Shown in pieces: positions 45,655-54,162 of a stretch of DNA of 64,000 nucleotides. The stretch comes from Hyphomicrobiaceae bacterium (lineage in GTDB: Bacteria > Pseudomonadota > Alphaproteobacteria > Rhizobiales > Methyloligellaceae). The position numbers and the translations under genes were made by a program. The notes beneath the pieces are model-generated. The model searched no databases. It was not told where the DNA came from and saw only the letters and a program-made list of their open reading frames with translations. The stretch lies in NCBI GenBank assembly GCA_020637815.1, contig JACKJS010000001.1, positions 930,001-994,000 of the forward strand, in the 5' to 3' direction. Position 1 is the first letter of the stretch. Each line of letters begins with the position of its first letter.

Positions 45655-46977
45655 TCACTTCTTGAACTTGCACTTGGACTCGGGCTCATCGAAGCCGAGC
45701 GTGTCGGTAAGATTCTTGGGATGCAGGAACCCTTCCTGCGGCGAGGTGGAGACGGGCACACGCGTGCCGCCACCCAGAATGATCGGCTGCCGCATTTGGT
45801 GATCCCAGGTGCGGAAGCTCAGCGCCTGACCCTTGAACGCCTCAAGCTTGAAGTCTTCGGACAGGAGATAGTCCTTCACGTCCTTCGGCTTGACCTTGCC
45901 AGACTTCATGGCTGCTTCGGACAACGATCGGAAGCCGAGCCATGCCGTGTAGTCGCGCTCCACAGGCTTGCGGTTGGCGAGACGGGGAATTGCATTTTGG
46001 AAATGCATCGCGCCCGACTCCGTATAGGACTTATCCCAAGCGGTAGCCTGGAGCCCCTGAGTGCCCACCACCGGCCGCGGCAGCGTGGTGCGGTACATCA
46101 GATAGTCGCCGAAATCGTCGTCACTGTTGATGGCCCAAACAACGTCGTGTTCCGGCGCACGTTCGGTCTCCTGCGCCATCTGCTGCTGGATCTGCTGGTG
46201 GCCCGAGTCGAGGTTCCGGGCGCCGGGCGGCAGATCGTAGAGGTGATCCTCAACCACCTTGCCGCCAAAGCGTGCGGCGGACCGCTTCACCATCGCGAGG
46301 TAGTCCTGGTCCTCCGGGGTGTTGCGGCGGATGACGTACCATTTCGGCCACTTCTTCCAGATCAGGTATTGCGCCAGCGCGTCGGCCCGCATCGCGTAGT
46401 CCGGAATGACATGGAACACGTTCTGCCGGCAGTCCTCCTGGCGCAGCCGCGTGGCGCTGGAGCGGACGTTCATGAAGATCGCGTTCTTGGCTTCGGGCAG
46501 ATCGGCCACGGCCAGCAAATCGTCAGGTTCGAGATCGGTAAGGAAGAACCTGTGGCCCGATGCCAGCGCTTCCTTGGCCTTGGCGACGATGTCGCCATCC
46601 TTCGGTACGATGCCCTCGTCGAGTTCAAACGAATAGCCGACGAAATTGCCAGCCCTGTTCGCCTCCTTCAGCATGAGGCGCGCACCTTGAATACCTTTGT
46701 CGGTGACAACCTCCTCGGCATAGGAGAGCGGCAGCGGCTCGTCGTAGGCCTTGCCGAGGTAGTAGACGCGCATCAGCTTCTTGTTGTCAGCGGGAGCCGC
46801 AGGGCCCTTGGACTCGTCCGCGGGCTTCGCCGGCGCTTCGGCAGCCGGGCTCTGAACGGACGGCGTGTCCGCCGCCTCCTCGGCTGCGGCAGGCAGCCCT
46901 GCGGCGACGCCGAAAGCAATGCCGACGATCAAATACGCACCGATCAGAGCAGGAAATCTCGAACGAAGCGGCTGCAT
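45655..46977 (-). CDS. ABC-type periplasmic binding protein of PQQ methanol-oxidation loci (copy 2)
   Basis: A 440-residue exported protein. I chose the ATG at 46977 (MQPLRSRFPALIGAYLIVGI) because AAAGGAA lies before it and the signal peptide starts there. A Pro/Ala/Glu-rich linker (~residues 35-70) precedes the binding domain, which matches copy 1 almost segment for segment: 'MRVYYLGKAYDEPLPLSYAEEV', 'GHRFFLTDLEPDDLLAVADLPEA', 'NLDSGHQQIQQQMAQETERAPEHD' and 'GFLHPKNLTDTLGFDEPES'. The pair is a tandem duplication. It lies between xoxG and copy 1. Confidence 0.85.
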   Translation of the reverse strand: MQPLRSRFPALIGAYLIVGIAFGVAAGLPAAAEEAADTPSVQSPAAEAPAKPADESKGPAAPADNKKLMRVYYLGKAYDEPLPLSYAEEVVTDKGIQGARLMLKEANRAGNFVGYSFELDEGIVPKDGDIVAKAKEALASGHRFFLTDLEPDDLLAVADLPEAKNAIFMNVRSSATRLRQEDCRQNVFHVIPDYAMRADALAQYLIWKKWPKWYVIRRNTPEDQDYLAMVKRSAARFGGKVVEDHLYDLPPGARNLDSGHQQIQQQMAQETERAPEHDVVWAINSDDDFGDYLMYRTTLPRPVVGTQGLQATAWDKSYTESGAMHFQNAIPRLANRKPVERDYTAWLGFRSLSEAAMKSGKVKPKDVKDYLLSEDFKLEAFKGQALSFRTWDHQMRQPIILGGGTRVPVSTSPQEGFLHPKNLTDTLGFDEPESKCKFKK

Positions 46978-47198
46978 CGATTCCTTTGGCGTTTCCCGTC
47001 CGGCGCGGAGCATTCTCATTCGCGATCCTGCAGGTGTATCGTCTGTCCCCGACTGACTCACTATTGGCTCTCTGCCCTGCCAAATGCGGCTGGCGCATTG
47101 CCAGCTTGGCCGAGACCAAATTTGAAATTGAATATATGGACTTCGCCAACGGCCTTCTAGGCCGTGGCAAAAACATTACCAAGGTTTCAGAATGCGGA

Positions 47199-47233
47199 AA
47201 GGCCGCCGCGCCCTATCCGGGTGCGGCGGCCTT
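47199..47233 (-). terminator. Hairpin after xoxG
   Basis: AAGGCCGCCGC and GCGGCGGCCTT form 11-bp arms around a 13-base loop, ~30 bp past the xoxG stop. On the minus strand the stem ends in TTTCC, so termination may be moderate. Confidence 0.65.
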
Positions 47234-47263
47234 CTCAAACTGTCGGGGACGATCGAAGCGTCC

Positions 47264-47791
47264 CTACTCCGTCTTGCTGCCAGGCGTCTGCGCCGGCTTG
47301 TCTACATCTTTCATGGAGTTCGGGTTCTTGACACGAATGAACGAAATCACCTTCCACAAGTCGTCCGATGTCTTAATGATGTTTCCGAAAGGCGGCATCG
47401 GGCCGGTCACGATTTCCTTCCTGACGCGCGTGTAGCCCTGCTTCTGCAGTTCGTCGGAGCCCTCCGAGATCAGACGGAACAGCGTGTCGTCGTCGGCACC
47501 GTACACGAACGTATCGTTCGTCAGCGGTGGGCACATGCCGCCACCGCCACCGCCACCGTGGCAACCATTGCAGCTGAATGAGAGGTACTTATGCTGCCCC
47601 TCCGCTTCTAAGGCCGCCGTGTCGTCGTTGTAAGGATTGTGCAGGCCGCCGATCGGCGTTTTCTTAATGAGTTCCAGAGGCGGCGTCTGGTCGTCTTTCG
47701 GACAGCACTCCTCGGCCTTGGCGGTTCCGGCAAACACGCTCATGGCGCCCACGAAGGCGACTGTCAGTACTCCAATGATAATTTTGCGCAC
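47264..47791 (-). CDS. xoxG: Cytochrome cL-like electron acceptor of lanthanide methanol dehydrogenase
   Basis: A 175-residue periplasmic cytochrome with a GTG start and GGAAG upstream. The signal peptide runs to ~residue 26 (TAKA). The single heme site is C-N-G-C-H, followed by an unusual run of seven glycines and 'MCPPLTNDTFVYGADDDTLFRLISEGSDELQKQGYTRVRKEIV'. The axial Met is in 'GPMPPFGNII'. This text matches XoxG, which takes electrons from XoxF. It sits downstream of xoxF and xoxJ on the same strand, separated from them by ~425 bp. Confidence 0.92.
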   Translation of the reverse strand: MRKIIIGVLTVAFVGAMSVFAGTAKAEECCPKDDQTPPLELIKKTPIGGLHNPYNDDTAALEAEGQHKYLSFSCNGCHGGGGGGGMCPPLTNDTFVYGADDDTLFRLISEGSDELQKQGYTRVRKEIVTGPMPPFGNIIKTSDDLWKVISFIRVKNPNSMKDVDKPAQTPGSKTE

Positions 47792-48216
47792 GGTACGTCT
47801 TCCTTACCCTAGTTTGAGTTTTGGTTGAGCCTATCGAAATCAAAAAGCCTAATCCGACCTTCCTCGGGGGCACTCGGCGACGCGGCCCCAAAGAGGGCCA
47901 GTCCGGGCCAACACTAGCGTCTTCGAAGCCGATTGAGTCAGAAAAAAGTCGAAAAATGATCTACAGGCGCACGGCTTAAGCGGCACATAAGAATACCAAG
48001 CGATGCCCGGCCCGCGAAGACCTCGGCAATCCGCGTTGCCCTCCACGCTCTCATCGGTTTGAGTGAGACGTCCTCCCGTTCATACCCATTAGGCTGTTTT
48101 TCGTGGGCTGATCGGCCGGTTTGCGAACGTCGTAATCGAATCCGGAATATGCGCGGGAAGACGGCTGCCGCGGCTCGGCATTGCCCCCTGGGGGCCGTGG
48201 CAGCTCTAGGAGTGAC
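47792..48216. other. Spacer upstream of xoxG
   Basis: About 425 bases with no gene. Downstream of the 48217 stop, a GC-rich inverted repeat at ~48163-48203 (arms GCTGCC/GGCAGC with CGGC pairing) may end the xoxF-xoxJ transcript. The rest should hold the xoxG promoter. Confidence 0.45.
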
Positions 48217-49059
48217 TTACTGGGTGATCTCGAAATCCATGCCTTCGAACGTGTAGCGCGGCACTTGAATCCAGACCCCGTCTTCCTTCACCGGAACCTT
48301 GTGGATCTTCACGTCCGATACGTCGAGCCGGCCGCTCTTTTCATCGACCCAGAAGTCGATGTCATAGTATTCGTCTTTGCTGCCCATCCTGCGGAAGTCG
48401 GTGCAAGCGAAATAGTGCCCTTCCTTTTTGAGGTAGCGGATGGGCTGATGCATCTCGACGAATTCGAGGGGAATGGTCTCACCCGTCTTGTCGTCCTTTA
48501 GCTCAAGGGCACCGTTGGCATCCTTGTTCTTGGCGATGTAGTTGTGGATCGCGCTCATAACGTGCCAGGCACGCACCACCTCCATGTCGCCCGGATGTTC
48601 CTGAACCGGGAGCCACCACCAGGCCACCGGTAACCGCGTGACCATGATATAGCCGTCGCCGTCCCGCTTGGGGCCCTTCTGCACGCGGATGTCGATCAGG
48701 TCGAGACTGTCCCCATCCCGCTGCGGCTTGAACCAGAAATCGAGCGCGTACTGTTTGCGGGGATCGTCCTTGTCGTGAAAGATCGCGTTCGCGAACCAGC
48801 CATATCCCTTCATGCCCCGCACGACCCGCATCTTCTCATAAACGAGGTTCAAGTCCTCATCGAGCTTCGGATCGTGGAAGACGAACACGCCGTCTTTGGA
48901 ACGCTCCTTGATGACCTGCTCGGTGCGCTGTGTGACCGAGGCGTCGTCGAAGTCGGGATAGTCCGCCGCCATGACGGGAACCGCCACGCCTAAGCAGAAG
49001 GCCACGGCAACAGCCGCGGCCCCCCATCGTCTCAAAGCGCTCGTAACCATGGCACTCAT
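48217..49059 (-). CDS. Exported protein of unknown function coupled to xoxJ-ankyrin
   Basis: A 280-residue protein with a signal peptide (cleavage near VMAADYP). The mature part is rich in Asp, Trp and Tyr, with 'FDDASVTQRTEQVIKERSKDGVFVFHDPKLDEDLNLVYEKMRVVRGM', 'RKQYALDFWFKPQRDGDSLDLIDIRVQKG', 'LPVAWWWLPVQEHPGDMEVVRAWHVMSAIHNYI' and 'DEYYDIDFWVDEKSGRLDVSDVKIHKV'. The two 'DFWF/DFWV...LD' strands look like an internal repeat. Its ATG overlaps the TGA of the previous gene by 4 bp, so it is translationally coupled. I do not recognise a family with known function. Confidence 0.75.
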   Translation of the reverse strand: MSAMVTSALRRWGAAAVAVAFCLGVAVPVMAADYPDFDDASVTQRTEQVIKERSKDGVFVFHDPKLDEDLNLVYEKMRVVRGMKGYGWFANAIFHDKDDPRKQYALDFWFKPQRDGDSLDLIDIRVQKGPKRDGDGYIMVTRLPVAWWWLPVQEHPGDMEVVRAWHVMSAIHNYIAKNKDANGALELKDDKTGETIPLEFVEMHQPIRYLKKEGHYFACTDFRRMGSKDEYYDIDFWVDEKSGRLDVSDVKIHKVPVKEDGVWIQVPRYTFEGMDFEITQ

Positions 49060-50885
49060 TGTTTCGCCGTTACGCCACCTGTGTCCGCAGCCTTCGAAGG
49101 CACGCCCGTGCGGGACAGGGACAGCACCCGAATGGCTTGAGACGCTTCCTTGTTGTCGTTGAGATTGGCGATGTCATCGGCAGTTTGGCCGCGCTCGTTC
49201 TTGAGAGCCGCGTTGGCGCCGGCATCCATTAGAAGTCCGATCATCGGCGCGCTGTTATTGGCGGCGGCGACCATCAACGCCGTCGTGCCGTCCTTCGCCT
49301 GCGCGTCGACATTCGCGTCCTCCTCGATCAGAGCTTTGGCGATGTCTGTCGGCCGTACGCTGCCCGGAAGAAAGACGGAGCCCTCAGCAGGTCCGGTTTG
49401 CGCGGCGACGATCATCAGCGGGGTCAAGCCTCTTGCGCCTGACGCGACGCTGACATCGGCACCGCCTTCCATGAGGGCCTTGGCTGCCTCGTATTTGCTC
49501 TCGGCCAGGGCGAGCGCGAGCGGCCGGAAATCCTCCTGGCCGGGCTCTTCCACATTCGCGCCATGCTTGATCAGGACCTGGATCGAAGGCACGTGATCGC
49601 GCATCAGAGCGGCCGCAAGAGGCGTAATGCCGTTCTCGTCGTGGAGGTTGGGATCGGCGCCCAGTTCGACCAATAGACCGATCGTCTTGTCGTGGCGCTG
49701 GCGGGCCGCGTTGGTCAACGGGGTCCATCCTTGAAGATCGGGCTTGTTCACGTCCGCGCCCTTGGACACCAAGAACTTGATACGGTCAGGATCGTTGGCG
49801 ATCAGCGCGTTGCTCAGTTCCTGATTGGGGTCGGCCCCCTCTTCGAGCCAGCCTTCAAGCTTCTCTTTCGTCACGATCTGATCGGGAGAGGCAAGATCCG
49901 GCCGGGCTTCGTATTTCTGATCCGCGAGCTTGATGTAGCTGCCATGGGCCGGCAAGTCGCCAGGTACGTAGCACTTGCTGCATTGAACCAGCGGAACGCC
50001 GTACTCCCTCAAGATCGCTTCGATCTCGTCCGCCTTGTCGTCCATAGCCCATTCGAGGAGATATTTGAGGAAGACGTCCGTCTTCCGCACGCCGAGGGCC
50101 ATTTCGAACTCCAACGGCACCGTATCGTCGTCCAGATTGATCGGAACGATATCGACGGGCTCGTGCTTCATGGTCTTGACCCACCCGGCGAAGGGACCGT
50201 AGACGGCCGCCACGTCGATCTCGCCATTCAACATTTTCTGGATGACATACCAGGGCTGATTCTCCGGCACGAGATCGCCGTCATGGGTCTGAAGCTGGAG
50301 CTTGACGTTGTCGACGATACCGCGCTTGGCAAGAGCTCGCCGCACACCTGACGTCTGGAAAACGCCGATCGTGAGATCCTTCAGCTTCGGATCGTTCAAG
50401 CCCGACAATTTCAAACCCTTGTCGTTCCGGTAAACCAGAACGTAGGGCGTCTTGTAGACCGGCTCCGTCGTTAGCAGCCGCTCGTAGCCTTTGGGAATAT
50501 CGAACATCACATCGCAAAGGCGCTCGTCGAAGGTCGAACGCGTCAGTCCACGCTCGATGAAGGGTTGCCAGTGATACTTGATCTCGGCGCCGGTCGCATC
50601 GGCAAGCAACTCGGCCATCTTGTTCTGAAAGCCCTCTCTTTGAATGTTCGAGAGCGGCATGTTTCCGGGATCGGCGCAGACGTTCAGCGTCTGGAGCTTC
50701 TTGCCCTTGTAGGCGGCCTTCGCGGCGGCACGGATCGCAATGTGCTCGCTCGGTGTGAGCTGTTCGTAGGTCTTGTTGAGATCGCGCCGGATCTGCTTGC
50801 TTTCGGCGGCATGCGCGGAGGCTGCGCCAAGTGCAAGCGCGGCGACCGTAAGGGTCGTGGTGATGGATGGGTAACGGAATGACAC
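49056..50885 (-). CDS. xoxJ: XoxJ-like periplasmic binding protein fused to an ankyrin-repeat domain
   Basis: A 609-residue exported protein. After the signal peptide (cleavage near AHA), residues ~50-295 form a type II periplasmic binding fold of the MxaJ/XoxJ family: 'LNVCADPGNMPLSNIQREGFQNKMAELLAD', 'CDVMFDIPKGYERLLTTEPVYKTPYVLVYR' and 'LEFEMALGVRKTDVFLKYLLEWA'. A C-x-x-C pair ('QCSKCYVPGD') follows near residue 300. Residues ~355-585 are about seven ankyrin repeats ('LQGWTPLTNAARQRHDKTIGLLVELGADPN', 'DGTTALMVAAANNSAPMIGLLMDAGANAAL'). Family members without ankyrins are ~260 residues long. XoxJ proteins are thought to help XoxF mature. It is 160 bp after xoxF. Confidence 0.85.
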   Translation of the reverse strand: MSFRYPSITTTLTVAALALGAASAHAAESKQIRRDLNKTYEQLTPSEHIAIRAAAKAAYKGKKLQTLNVCADPGNMPLSNIQREGFQNKMAELLADATGAEIKYHWQPFIERGLTRSTFDERLCDVMFDIPKGYERLLTTEPVYKTPYVLVYRNDKGLKLSGLNDPKLKDLTIGVFQTSGVRRALAKRGIVDNVKLQLQTHDGDLVPENQPWYVIQKMLNGEIDVAAVYGPFAGWVKTMKHEPVDIVPINLDDDTVPLEFEMALGVRKTDVFLKYLLEWAMDDKADEIEAILREYGVPLVQCSKCYVPGDLPAHGSYIKLADQKYEARPDLASPDQIVTKEKLEGWLEEGADPNQELSNALIANDPDRIKFLVSKGADVNKPDLQGWTPLTNAARQRHDKTIGLLVELGADPNLHDENGITPLAAALMRDHVPSIQVLIKHGANVEEPGQEDFRPLALALAESKYEAAKALMEGGADVSVASGARGLTPLMIVAAQTGPAEGSVFLPGSVRPTDIAKALIEEDANVDAQAKDGTTALMVAAANNSAPMIGLLMDAGANAALKNERGQTADDIANLNDNKEASQAIRVLSLSRTGVPSKAADTGGVTAKQ

Positions 50886-50987
50886 GGACTATCGCCTCAA
50901 CTTGTAAGGCAGGCCGGGTGGCGGGAGGTGCTCCCGCCAGGCGTACCCGCCGTGGGGGGTCTGATCGTCCCGGATATATAAGAGAGA

Positions 50988-51018
50988 GGCGCCCGATGCC
51001 ACAAGGGCATCGGGCGCC
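50988..51018 (-). terminator. Strong hairpin after xoxF
   Basis: On the minus strand GGCGCCCGATGCC pairs perfectly with GGCATCGGGCGCC (13-bp arms, 5-base loop) 27 bp past the xoxF stop, followed by TCTCTCTTATAT. It may terminate, partly terminate, or protect the abundant xoxF message before xoxJ. Confidence 0.7.
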
Positions 51019-51045
51019 GTTAATCTAGACGTTACGAGAGTTTAA

Positions 51046-52935
51046 TTACTCGTAGACGCGGAAGACGTTGAGCTCACCACCCTGCGGAATGAACTGCAGG
51101 CCAGCAGCCTTCGTCATGGCGGTAGCACCGATGGCGCCGAACTTGTCGCTCAGGTCCAGACCAGCGGTGACCGGAAGACCGATCCAGCCGCCAATGCCGG
51201 AATACACGCCAACATACTGCTTGTCGCCAGTCTTGTACGTGATCGGGTTGCCGATGATGCCCGAACCCAGCTTGCGGCTCCAAAGAACCTTGCCGGACTC
51301 GCGGTCGACCGCGCGGAAATCACCGCCGAGCGAACCGTAGAACATCAGACCACCGTCGGTGACCATCGTACCGCCCCAGTTCGGATACGGATCCGGGATC
51401 TCCCAGATCGTCTTACCCGTCAGGACGTCGTACTTCTTGATCTTGCCGGTGGTGCCGGGCTTCTCAGGATACATGTACACGTTCGCGAACACGTAGACCG
51501 TGCCCTGGTTCGTGTGCGTGCGCTCCTGAGGCTCCAGCTCCATGCACCAGTTGTTGGTGGGCATGTAGAAGATGTTCGGCTCCTTCGGATCGACCGAACC
51601 AGGCTGCTGGTCCTTGCCGCCCATGGCAGACGGGCAAGCAGAGACGTTGCGGCCGACTTCAAGCGGCGAGTGGTCACGGACCTTGATCGGGCGGCCGGTC
51701 TTCATGTCGATCTTCTCGGCCCAGTCCACCGTCACGTATTTCGTGGCGCGCAGAAGGGTACCGTCGGTACGATCGAGCACATAGGCAAAGCCGTTGCGGT
51801 CGAAGTGCGTGAGAGCCTTTACCTTCTTACCGTCGATATCCATGTCGGTAAGGAAGTTCTCGTTGATGCCGTCATAGTCCCACTGATCGAAGGGGGTCAT
51901 CTGGTAAGCGAAGACAGCCTCGCCGTTTTCGATCTTACGAGCGAAGATCGTCATCGACCATTTGTTGTCGAACGCACCAGTGTTGCACTCTTCGTGGGTC
52001 TTGTCGGGGCAACGATAGGACGGGCTCCACAGGCCGGGGTTACCGGTCGAGTAGTAGACCAGCTTCAGCTCGGGATCGTAGGAATACCAGCCCCAAGCAG
52101 CGCCACCGCCAATCTTGTAGTCCTCACCGGGGAAGGTCTTCATACCAAGATCCTCACCAGCCTGACCGTATTGGGGGTTGGCCTTGTTGGTCTCGGGCGT
52201 CAGGCACACGTCCTTGTCGGAACCCGTGCTGTGGCATACCCAAGCTTCGGAACCGTCGGACAGATTGAACGCGGCGACACGGCCACGGGCGGCGAACTCG
52301 TCACCACCGAAGCCCATGAACACCTTGTTGTCTGCGATCAACGGAGCCGGGGTGATGGTCTCACCCTTCTCGGGATAGGCGTATTTGACGACCCAGGCTT
52401 CCTTGCCGGTCTGACCGTCGAGGGCAATCACGAACCCGTCGAGCGTGCCATACACGAACTTGCCGTCGGCATAGGAACCGCCGCGATTGACGGTGTCGCA
52501 GCAAGCGCGCGGCACGGCCGATTCGTCGCGATCGGTCTTCTTCACATAGGACCAAACCTGCTTCGGATTGTCAGGATCCGACAGATCGAGAGCCTGAACA
52601 ACGTTACAGTTGGCCATGGACGGGCAACCGGAAACCATGAACAGCATGGTCTTGCCACCGACATCCTTGATCACAAGCGGCTGACCCTCATGACCGCGAA
52701 GGGCATTGGTGCCCTGCAGCCAAGTCATCTGCAGCTTGTTCACGTTGTCCTTGTTGATGTCGGAGAGCGTGCTGTGACGCGTCAACGCGAAATCGCGACC
52801 AGGGGCGGGCCACTGGTCGGGATCAGCCATACGCTTCAGCTGCTCCTCGTCGGTATTCATAGCCGACGCCTGACCAGCCAAACCCATCGTCACAGCGACG
52901 AAGGTGCCAGCCAGAACACCATACTTCAGTTTCAT
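51046..52935 (-). CDS. xoxF: Lanthanide-dependent methanol dehydrogenase
   Basis: A 629-residue periplasmic PQQ enzyme oxidising methanol, with electrons going to XoxG. The signal peptide ends near residue 25 (QASA). The vicinal disulfide Cys145-Cys146 ('PRACCDTVNRGG') and the eight-bladed propeller tryptophan motifs are present. Metal ligands are visible: Glu213 ('GGDEFAARGR'), Asn299 ('STGNPGLWS'), catalytic Asp353 and the extra Asp355 in 'QWDYDGINE'. That second Asp is the mark of XoxF over calcium-type MxaF, which has a small residue there. No mxaF or mxaI is in the window. Expression probably responds to the neighbouring two-component system. Confidence 0.98.
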   Translation of the reverse strand: MKLKYGVLAGTFVAVTMGLAGQASAMNTDEEQLKRMADPDQWPAPGRDFALTRHSTLSDINKDNVNKLQMTWLQGTNALRGHEGQPLVIKDVGGKTMLFMVSGCPSMANCNVVQALDLSDPDNPKQVWSYVKKTDRDESAVPRACCDTVNRGGSYADGKFVYGTLDGFVIALDGQTGKEAWVVKYAYPEKGETITPAPLIADNKVFMGFGGDEFAARGRVAAFNLSDGSEAWVCHSTGSDKDVCLTPETNKANPQYGQAGEDLGMKTFPGEDYKIGGGAAWGWYSYDPELKLVYYSTGNPGLWSPSYRCPDKTHEECNTGAFDNKWSMTIFARKIENGEAVFAYQMTPFDQWDYDGINENFLTDMDIDGKKVKALTHFDRNGFAYVLDRTDGTLLRATKYVTVDWAEKIDMKTGRPIKVRDHSPLEVGRNVSACPSAMGGKDQQPGSVDPKEPNIFYMPTNNWCMELEPQERTHTNQGTVYVFANVYMYPEKPGTTGKIKKYDVLTGKTIWEIPDPYPNWGGTMVTDGGLMFYGSLGGDFRAVDRESGKVLWSRKLGSGIIGNPITYKTGDKQYVGVYSGIGGWIGLPVTAGLDLSDKFGAIGATAMTKAAGLQFIPQGGELNVFRVYE

Positions 52936-53511
52936 ATCTTTCTCCTCTCCCTAGCTACTCAGTTCACCGAAACGAAATCTGAGCAATTCTGATTGCCGCA
53001 ACCGTCGCACGCTTGAGTAGTACTCAAGCGTCCTTGGGCCTTAGCAAGTTTCCAAGCTGTCAACGTGTCTGTGGAAATTGGAGGCTGCCAGAAAACGCGG
53101 AAGCAAAAAAATCCGCCTCGCGCCCGCTCCTGGCGGCGGGTTCTCCCATGTACACAACACGCGGTGACACCTCACGAGGAATTTGAGCCCGACCCTTGGC
53201 AAGTCACGTTGCGTCCGTTCTTTTCGTGGAACTACGCTTCTCACTCATTGCCGAGCAACACGCTCATAATTGCCAAATGTAATGCCAATGCAAGTGAAAT
53301 GTGCCCCTGGTAACGAATTCTACCAAATGAGTTTTTCATTTGTTGCGCCGCACCAATTGCGCCGATTGCCTCGCTGTAAAGCGCAATAAGGTACCAATTC
53401 GGGCCTCCTGTTTGCGGCGCACAGTCGACTAATCCAAAGCCGGATCAAGTCGGTATGGGACCAAAGCGGGCAATGCACGATGTGGAGAATCACCGGCTGC
53501 GGTGATGTGGC
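52936..53511. other. xoxF upstream region
   Basis: About 575 bases of AT-richer, non-coding DNA holding the xoxF promoter on the minus strand. It contains the 53010-53030 palindrome and a hairpin at 53324-53342 (arms CAAATGA/TCATTTG). Its AATTGCCAAAT at 53269 recurs at 55797 upstream of the histidine kinase gene. Confidence 0.5.
53010..53030. promoter_or_regulatory. Perfect palindrome, candidate operator of xoxF
   Basis: Arms CGCTTGAGTA and TACTCAAGCG are exact reverse complements around a single G. It lies 75-95 bp upstream of the xoxF ATG, a usual distance for an activator site. The adjacent LuxR-type response regulator is the obvious candidate protein, but nothing in the sequence proves the pairing. 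Confidence 0.6.
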
Positions 53512-54162
53512 TTACGGAAGCGTCTTTCCGTTCGCGGCCGGCAGATGCTGTATCGCGATCCGCATGAGTTCGGGCAACGTACGCACACCAAGCTTCGATT
53601 TGAGCTGCGTGCAGGTGTTCGCGACCGTCTTGTAACTAACGTGCAGATGCTCGGCGATGACGCCATATGGCTTTCCTTCGGCGACGAGCGCCAATGTCTG
53701 CAACTCACGGACGGTCATGCGACGCAACGGATTGGTCGTTCCGCGCGCTTCCATGAAGGCGACCTCGGACGCGAGATCGTGGCTGAGATAGGGACGATTC
53801 TCGCGCACCCTCCGGAAGGCGGTCTGCACTTCTTCCGGCGGTGTGTCTTTCAGGACGTAGCCCGTCGCACCGACTTCGAGGGCACGCGACACGATCACCG
53901 GATCGGAGTGCATGGTGAAGACCAAGATCGGCGTCTCCTGGTCGTGAAGGCGCAAGCGCCGAATAAACGACAAGCCGCCGAGCGAGCCGCTATGCATGGC
54001 AAGGTCGACAATGATCACGTCCGGCTTTTGGGTTCGATAGGCGCGAAAGCCGTCCGCCAAACTTTCCGCCTGATAAATATGTTCCACGCCGACATCCTCG
54101 AGAAGCTGGCGGCATCCCTGCAGAACGATTGGATGATCGTCGATGACGAGAACCTTTGTCAT
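53512..54162 (-). CDS. LuxR-type response regulator
   Basis: A 216-residue regulator. The receiver domain has acidic Asp8/Asp9 ('LVIDDHPIV'), the phosphorylation site Asp53 ('VIIVDLAMHSG') and Lys in 'GYVLKDTPPEE'. The C-terminal GerE/LuxR helix-turn-helix reads 'MTVRELQTLALVAEGKPYGVIAEHLHVSYKTVANTCTQLKSKLGV'. It overlaps the histidine kinase gene by 4 bp. The unit lies directly upstream of xoxF on the same strand, so control of methanol oxidation is likely. It is not the same as MxbM by position alone, and identity with a known methanol regulator is unproven. Confidence 0.9.
   Translation of the reverse strand: MTKVLVIDDHPIVLQGCRQLLEDVGVEHIYQAESLADGFRAYRTQKPDVIIVDLAMHSGSLGGLSFIRRLRLHDQETPILVFTMHSDPVIVSRALEVGATGYVLKDTPPEEVQTAFRRVRENRPYLSHDLASEVAFMEARGTTNPLRRMTVRELQTLALVAEGKPYGVIAEHLHVSYKTVANTCTQLKSKLGVRTLPELMRIAIQHLPAANGKTLP

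Noticed and set aside
45598..47160. 520-residue plus-strand frame opposite binding-protein copy 2
   Set aside because: Antisense shadow; it runs through both the promoter spacer and the opposite gene.
51046..52935. Calcium-dependent MxaF instead of XoxF
   Set aside because: The second Asp (Asp355) next to catalytic Asp353 and the absence of mxaI and mxaG-type neighbours favour XoxF.
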